NCBI GenBank assembly: GCA_015680685.1
Contig: MNCI01015561.1
Coordinates: 34,418-98,417 of the forward strand
Reading direction: 5' to 3'
Source: Gnetum montanum
Lineage: Eukaryota > Streptophyta > Gnetopsida > Gnetales > Gnetaceae
Length of the DNA stretch: 64,000 nucleotides
The notes beneath the pieces were generated by a model that saw only the letters and a program-made list of their open reading frames with translations, had not been told where the DNA came from and ran no database searches. Below, piece by piece: positions 50,901-59,900 of the stretch (its first letter is position 1; every line of letters begins with the position of its first letter). A program made the position numbers and the translations under genes.

Positions 50901-53900
50901 CAAAAATTAGGTGCTTCATCTATGTATATGAAGTTTCTCATATCCCTAGCATGTTAAATCAAAATATATATTTTTATTGCTTGTATGAAGCAACTGTGTT
51001 CTAGAATGCTGCTTCTATAAGTGTTAATCCTCTATAATAATTCTTTAATAATCTTTGGCCAATGCGTCCTGGAATTGCTTTAAAATTCTCAGTTCTTGGT
51101 TGGCATGATTATATTCATGATCAATCATCCGCATAGCTCCCTTGATTTTCAATGATGTACTGATCTTCGTGAGAATTGTTGGCTTTCAAATTTTGAAACA
51201 ATTTTTTAAATTCAATTTTGAAAATTTTTTTATGGGTAATGTTTATTGAGTTGATGATGACTGATCCACAATGGAAATTTTTGAGGATATCAATTTTTGA
51301 AACATATAACATGTATGCGTCGTTTTTCTTCAGTTAGATTATAATAGTTTTCTTTTCTTTTAAATGGTACGGACTTTTGGATTTTTTGTTGGAACTTGGA
51401 AAGATGTTGTCTCTCTGTTAGAAAAAGGCACACTTCTTGATGATAGCTCTTGCTTCACGCATTTATACGAGGATGAACCAATAGCATTTGATTTTAAAAT
51501 TGTGAATTTGCAAGCCTAACAAACAGGAAATATCATGTGTTCCTGCAATATAATTAGTGCCTAACAAAGAATGTGAAGTTAGCCAAGTGTTAAGAGTGTT
51601 AACATGGAAGCCCATGCCATCGGTTTAATTCCGGTAGGCAATGCTGAGTCATGAATAAGTTTGGTCTGAAATTGGTGGTCTGATAGGTCCAAGAGGGTCT
51701 CAGTAGTTGTAATTAAGTACATATTGTGCATCTGTTGAGACGTAACATTGCCCATCTTGGTCAACATTATGTGGCTTGCCTTTTGGGATGAAAAGGAAAA
51801 TTTTGCAGTTGTCTTTGGATTGGTATACTGTTTTAAGTATAATAATTTGAAACACTAGCACTGTTTATTTTTTTAAGTTTGAAGTTGCAAGTGCATAAAC
51901 TCTCTAAATTTGTTCAGGAAGTTGCAGCCTTGTCAAAGAAAGCGGCAGAAACTGTTGTCCTAGTAATAGATGAGGAAGGGCTGGACTCGTTGGTATCTGA
52001 ACTACTTAAAGGATTGGCAGACACCCAGGTTTGTTGTTGCACAGTAAGAACAATAGTTAATTACAGGTTTTGTGTAGGCACAAAGCTTACCATTTGATTT
52101 CTTGGTTCAGGCTTCTGTTAGAACGGGCTCTGCATATTTGACAGGGTTCCTTTTCAAGAACAGTAAATTAGATTTAATTGATGAATCTTCAACTTTAATG
52201 ACCACATTGATTGCTATGCTGACTGATTCAGATCCTTCAACTGTTCAGGTAAGATATGTGTTGTATGAGTAAATTTAATTCATAATTTTGGTAATCTTTT
52301 TTAATCATGTGAGTCTTAGGAAAATTATTTACTGATATTTTTGAACATCATCAACATTGATGAAAGCACGTTTGTATTGAATAGTCATCTTGGGAAGCAT
52401 TAGGGTGTGTCACAAGTTCATTACCTAAAGAAGTCCTCCCTGCATATGTCAAAGTTGTCCGTGATGCTGTTTCAACTGCTAGAGATAAGGAACGCAGGAA
52501 GAAAAAGGTTTTATCTCTGCATTTTTTAGTGAGATATATGCTTGCATTCTAAGCTTGTTTTATTGATTACTGCTAACAGTTTATTTGGTGTTTTTTCTAT
52601 AGGGACTTCCAATACTCATCCCTGGTTTCTGTTTACCGAAGGCACTTCAACCTGTACTTCCAGTATTCCTACAAGTATGATATCCAGTATTTTTTAACGT
52701 TGCAAATATTTTAGGGGATCATTGGATATTGAATGTCAGATATGATGCTTATTATTTGTTTACTGTATTCTGATTTGTTTAAATTGATTTGAAATTATTA
52801 ATTTTGAGACATAATGCAATGGCTAGTAAACTTGCACACTATGTGTAAAGAAAGATACTAATTGACTTGATATTAAAATGCAATGAAACGGTCGCATAGG
52901 ATTTTGAACATTCCTAACAAAACTTGTTGGACAGTTCTGAGCAAAGAAATTTTTCATTCAACATGTTCAAGATTAGTTCAAATATCTAAACTTTGTGAGA
53001 TCGAATCCTGAATTTGTTGGCTTATACATGTTGCATATAGTTGAATTATTGTTTATTAATATTCAAGGTTAAAACCTGATGGTTCTGATATGTTGCATAA
53101 TTTGTGTGCTGCTCTTATATTTCAATTCATTAATAAAAAATGTCAATACCTTTTTTCTGTGTACATATGAAAATTTAAATTGGAAAATTAATTATGATGT
53201 TCATTTGTCCAGTCAAAGACCTGGGTTTTTGAGCCTAGGTGTAGCCACTCAAAGAGGGTTAGCCTTTCACTCATCTACTGACCCTCCCCAGACCCTTCTT
53301 GGTAGGATGAGCATTGTGGCTCTGGGTGATGATCCTTTAATTATTATACAATGTAAAATCACTCTTTCTGATGGAATGAAAGTGGCATAGAAAAAGTTGC
53401 TGAGTATGTTAGATGATACATGGATAACAGAATAAAACATCGGGTAGCATAGTACTTTTCTGCTATCCAGTGACCCTGTCCTAAAGCAAGCATAATTTGA
53501 TAGAATACGATCCATGTTTTAGCTGCTATAGGTTAGTGCTTTGGAAGAAGCATGCTTACCATGAATTATGGTTTTACATCAGGCAGCGCCTAGTGTAACT
53601 CCACAATGCATAATGTTTGTCCTTTTGTGAAGTGAAGTGGTGTCTATTACAGTATTAGGAAACCATGATTGGTGGGTCTAGGAAGAAACACTTGGTTGGA
53701 ACTCTACTTAGTTGAATTTCTTTGTTTGTTCAGTTTTAGATATTGACGGAAGCCTAAGTGGATGGTATATTACAATTAAGCATCTGGTTTTAGGGATGTC
53801 GCAATGAATTAAATTTCTTCTATTTGTTTAGTGAAAAACTAACCATTTATATATTTGGTATTTTTGTGGTAATAAAAGTTCTTTAGTTTGATTTAAAAAA

Positions 53901-56900
53901 AACGTTCTTTATACAACTTATAATTAGTCTGAATGCTCTGTATAAGTAGTTATTTGGAATATTAAACCCATAATTAAGAGAATACTTATTTATCTACAAT
54001 AAACAGTGTCATCTACCCCAACCTGCAGACCTCCGTTTTTTGAACAAGATTGCTCTGCTGCATCGGCCTTCTGAAGTTCACGATCCTGTTCCATCTGATT
54101 GTTGAGTTTTCATTGGAGCTTATAGACACTGAGAAGTTGTATTAATTGATGCTTTTTTTCTGATCTTTCGCAAATTTGGATCTAATTTCTGTGAGTGATT
54201 TGCAGCTGGCTGTGTAGACTTCCGCTAACATACCCTCCTTGGTATACTGTAGGCCTAATGAATGCTATAACATTCCAAAAACATCTTAAAAATATCACGT
54301 AGAATAATTTTATTGCAAAAAATATGCTTGAAGTAACAAAAATACCCTGATATGCATTTGCTGGTTCCAAATTTCACTTTACCGGGTCTTATTTTCTGGT
54401 GATTATGTATTATTAATAATTTATGCAAGTCGTATTCTTTGGTTTCTGATATCTAGACTTGTTTTGAGCAGGGTCTGATGAGTGGTTCAGGTGATTTAAG
54501 AGAGCAAGCAGCAGAAGGTTTGGGAGAACTAATAGAGGTGACCAGTGAAGCTGCTTTAAAGCCGTTTGTTGTTCCTATAACCGGGTAGGCAGAAATTTAA
54601 ATATTGTTGTCATCTTAATAAATTCAACTATATTATTTTTAATATTTGATTTAACAAATATTCTTCTGCTTGCTGCCACATCGAATGTGCAGGCCTCTGA
54701 TTCGTATAATAGGAGATAGGTTTCCTTGGCAAGTGAAAAGTGCAATTTTATCCACATTAGGTATTTTAATTAGCAAGGGTGGAATAGCATTGAAACCTTT
54801 TCTTCCACAACTCCAAACTACATTTCTCAAATGTCTACAAGACAATTCAAGGTGTGATTGTATTTTCTCTTAATGAACAATCATATTGTTCTGCCTTTTT
54901 AAAACATGAAATCAGCATACACTTCAAACATATTTTGTTGTGGCTTATGCAAAAAAACACAGGACTATTCGGTCAAGTTCTGCACGAGCGTTGGGAAAAC
55001 TGAGTGCGTTAAGTACCAGAGTTGATCCCCTGGTTAATGATCTCCTTAATAATTTGCTGGTAATGATGATATTAATGATCTTCTTTATTATTTATTAATC
55101 CCTTTTGCTCTTTAAAACGAAGATATTTTTCGGGTGTATTAAGATGTGTGAAGACAAAGGGGTTTTATTTTGCAGGCTGCATCAGACATTGGAGTTAAGG
55201 AGGCCATCTTGGTTGCTCTTCATGGTGTCCTGAAGTACACTGGAAAGAGTGTGAGTGCATCTGTAATAGATCGCACTGCCCAACTGCTTCAGGATCTTTT
55301 ACAGTCCAATGAAGATCAAGTTAGGTTAGCAGCATCAAAAGTGATTGGGATTGCTTCAAAGGTGATACTGTCTTTAAATAAAAGTTAAGCTACAAAGGAA
55401 TTTTACTTAAAGAACCTAATAGTGTTGGGAATGATATGTCACACTTGGCAGTATTTGGGAGGAGATGAACTTTCAGGGATACTCAACATGCTTGCAACTT
55501 CAAAGTCAACAGATTCCTTTAATGTTCGCCATGGGAAAGTCCTTTCCTTATGTTCGGTGTCTAGGCATAGTGTAGACCGCACATGTTCCTCTGCTTCATA
55601 CATAACTGTTGTTAATTTTCTGAAGGCTTGTTTGAAAGATGATAAGGTGAATAACTGTTATTTACTTTGAAAGCGTGTTGATATTTTTAATAGACAATGA
55701 GAGAAATTGGAAATGGATACAATAGCGTCCAAGTTTCTTACATTTGTTGGAATTGAAGGTTCCTGTTCGTGAAATAGCAACAAAGGCCGTAGGAAGATTT
55801 CTTGTCTATCAATCACAGACAAAATCTCAGGGAATGTCAGGACTCTTACCTCTCTTGTTATCTTCTATGCATGATGATTCCAGTGATGTTCGAAGAAGGG
55901 CATTGGCAGCATTGAAATATGTTGCGAAGGTGATATATTTAAGGAAAACTCTTTTAGACAACATTGGTTTTCCTCTTTTCTCTAATGAATATGACAAATA
56001 GGATAATATTGTTTGAGCTCTTGCAGGCTAATGTCATGGCAGTTATGTCATACCTTCCATCTTTGGGTCCACTAATAGCTGAATGTTTGAAGGATGGAAG
56101 TTCACCTGTAAGGCTAGGGGCAGAACGTTGTGCTTTGCATGTTTTCCAACTAACAAAGGGTAAAGATTTGAAAAACATTTAAAGTCCTTCATTATATAAT
56201 ATTGGTATAATTTCTTGCTTTTATATTAGGAACTTAGGACTAGACACCTTTTTCTGATTGTATTTGTTTGTTTGTCTTCTTTGTACATTCTACAGCGCTT
56301 TATTGCTAGTTTTGTTTGCTATCCTTGTTGATTCTTATTTGGTACTCCAGATACACCTTTATTTGTATGATCATATGTTTAAAAATATTTTTTAAGTTCC
56401 ATGCATATGTTGTGCACGTTTATCTACATCTCAGACTATTATAAGACTTGTAGTCGGTTTTGTCACATTTGATTTTGAACATGTTCACAATGTGTAATGA
56501 CAAGCTTCTTGATAAACATGAATGTTTTCATTTCACTGATTTCTAGGTTGTTAACGGATTTGTATATGTTTGAATTGTTGATATTAATTTCTTGAAATCG
56601 AAGAAAATAATAGGAGTTTCCGTATGCTTGTTTCATGATGCTAAACACATTGCAATTATATTGGATAGTTTTTCATGAATACGTTTTCTTAAAACACTTG
56701 CTGGAATGGTAATATGTCTATTAGATGGTCTTGATGTTTTTATGTTTACATGATGCTTCATTTGTGTTAAATTGAAATTTATATATTCCTTCTAATAAGA
56801 TATAGAACATGTTAAATCTTCGTTTAAATTATTCAACATTTTAGTACCCTAGGTCAATAACATCTTGGATATGCATTAATATCTTTCACCAGTTTATTGT

Positions 56901-59900
56901 CATTCTATGTGATGGAACAAGATACATGCCAGAATGCTAGATCGTATTATTTTTGTTTTCTAGCAAGTTCTGGTATGGTGCTCATTATGGTCATTGGATG
57001 ATGCAGATCATAGGAGACGTTAAGAATAGAGTCATGGGTGATCTGTTATTTCTGTAATTGCATTATCCTGCCTTAAATGTGTTTTGATATGCATAATTTT
57101 AACTATAGATTTTTTAAGTTATTGTATGGAAATAAGTGCACAAATTATTTTTGAATATGCAATTATGCATGTCATTATTCAGTGAGGCATAACTCGGTTA
57201 GAGCATGTGGCTTATGGTTTACAAGTCACAGGTTAATTCCCAAGGGGTATGCTGAGACATGTGCCAACCTGGGGCAAGATAAAAATATAGGATTAGACTA
57301 TGGCATCAGGTAGACAGCCAGCCAGCCATAGAAAATCACAGTCAAATCATTCACGTACCTTTATGCGTTAGCCCATATTGAAGGGATAAAGGCACCATCA
57401 TGATGATAAAGTATCCATGTCACAAGCTTAAATGCATCTTGATGATTTTCTGCATTGTGCATAAATGTTTAGGCAACAAATACGTATTTGGCTTAACTAA
57501 AATTTTGAGTTTCATATTTCATTGCTGCTATTTTTACGTCTACCTTAGCGGTAACAAGAAATAGAATGTTATAGGCATAATGTTCGTGAATACGATTGTG
57601 ATATTTAAGTCAGCACCTGCAGCTATTAAGGATCATCACTTTTAACTCAAGAAAATGGCTGATAAAGCTAACAAGGCTTGGAAGCAATAGTTGAAGTTAC
57701 ATCCAGCAGCCCACATACAAGGGAAGAAAAGACAAAGTTGATCCTGCTTTTGGGTTAAAGTGATTTGTTGACATGACAAATATATGGTGGTAAAAAATTA
57801 CTCAGAATTTAACTATTATGTAGATTTATCCCACCAGGATTGTTTTACATGCTCATTAATAAAATGGTGTCTTACAAACATATTACAAAATTTCATTCAA
57901 CTGTAATTTACACAGATTGTTACAATTTTCGGCTTACGGATGATCATTGTTTTTATTGTTTTAATTGATGAACAATGTCTCCGTTGAGCTCGCCCTTACT
58001 TTTCCATGTTGCAATATACAAGCGTAGTCTTTTATAAACGTATTTTCATGTGTCTTTTGTCTATTGACAGGTCACTTATTCATTAACTTCAACTTTCCAT
58101 CTGAGAGTTAATCTCAACTACATATGCTAAATGGTATAAGCATCTCTCCATTTAAAAGATTGTCTCATCTCGACTACTCCCCATGAATGGACTTGATTAC
58201 AATGCAACTCTCCAATGGAGTGAGCATTTGTCTTGTACTTCATCTTATCTTGATATACTGATGTTTTCATCTTCTATCCTTCCGGAATAGATGTTCATTT
58301 GCATCTGCATCATTATACAGAAGACATTGATACGCTTCAATCTTTACAGAAGGGTCTAGGTATGGGAACTTTAGATCTGCATCATTATACAGAAGACATT
58401 GATACGCTTCAATCTTTACAGAAGGGTCTAGGTATGGGAACTTTAGACATTATCTTTAATCTGACCTTAATGCAAAGTTAAGCCAAGTGTTACCGTTTAT
58501 TGCTCAATATGTTTGCGTTATGCCATAAGGCTCTCGATGAATGATTGCTGTAATTACAAGACCGAATAGAGGTGGAAACTTAATAGTAGTGCTAAAGTGT
58601 TCTATGGTAGTTGAATTTTGCTACGTGTTCCTAATTCTAAACCATTAATTGCTTCATCCTCAATTAAATTTCAGAACAATTTTATAAAATTATAATTGAA
58701 TTTTTTATTACATCCATAAACCATTTTGGTGCCGTCATTGTGATGCCCCGGTTTTCACTACTCTTATCCCACCTAACGTCTCCTGCCTCACAGTTTCTTT
58801 TTATTTTCCAAATCTAAACTTTATAAGTACAAGCTTAGTTGTATATTTAGAATATATATCTATACTTTGATGGGGAATCTTGCAAAAACCCAGTTGAATT
58901 CTACTGTATTGAATTATCTAAGTCATCATTTTATCAGATTTGATATATTCTATAAGAATTCTGGTCTCATCAATATGATTGCATGATGAGAAGGATATCT
59001 AAGTTTTGGTAATAAATCTTGTACAACAGAGGATTTCTAAGTTCTTATGAATTATTGTTTTTCATGCGTGCTCCATTTGGCCTTCTGTGGATTTGATTGA
59101 AGCAAATAAGTTGGTGTTATGGATGAAATATATTGAAGCAAATAAGTTGGTGTTATGGATGAAATATTATTTAGCATTACTGATAGGCTCTCCCCAAAGT
59201 ATTATGTACGGAATACTCTTTTCAGCTCCTCTAAAAATGGGAATAAACTAGTCTTTTTACCTCTTCCAAAAATGGGAATAAACTATTCAAGAGTCGTTAA
59301 ATCTGGACACGCATCAAGAGTGGCTAAATGCTAGGTGAAGTGATTCAAATGTTCTTGGTTTTCTTTCAATGTTTTGGATACATTATTCTAGGCATTCTGT
59401 TTCTTAATTCTATAGAAATGCTTCTTTTGTTATCTGCTATTGTAATGTGTGTTCTGATTTGCTTCTTTTTCCGACATCTGATTCAAGTTTTCAAAGTACT
59501 GCAAGATCTTTGGAATGGTTACAATGCAAGCTGTTGAAATGACTTTTAAGTTTGAATTCTGTTTGATGCTAGTTGATTGATTGATCTGACAAGGACTAAA
59601 ATTTCTAGCATGAACTTACTGAACATAAGTAGTTGCTGATACAGTAATCAGTCGAAGTTTACCGTCTTTGCTCAAGCTTTAGTGCTTGTCGATTGTTTTC
59701 TTAGTTCGTTGAGTTCTGAATACCAACATCATAAAAACCTTCATTATGCAGGTGCAGAGAATGTTCAAGCTGCCCAAAAGTATATAACTGGTCTAGACGC
59801 CAGGCGTATCGCTAAACAACCTGAGACAAGGTATGATGTTTGCCCATCCAATGTTTCCATTGGTATGTTGTCATTTTTAGGTCTCTATAAACACTGATGG

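Larger units (their letters stand above)
56160..59751 (+). other. GCN1: GCN1 intron 47 (3.6 kb)
   Basis: This intron splits the conserved TKG codon. It contains a SINE-like repeat (57180-57400) and tandem duplications at 58303-58446 and 59097-59168. The remainder is AT-rich. Confidence 0.9.

Noticed and set aside
58299-58481. Open frame across the 72-bp tandem repeat as a small gene or GCN1 exon
   Set aside because: GCN1 exons 47 and 48 join directly within TKG|AENVQ, the frame shows no family resemblance, and openness follows from a 72-bp (3n) repeat.
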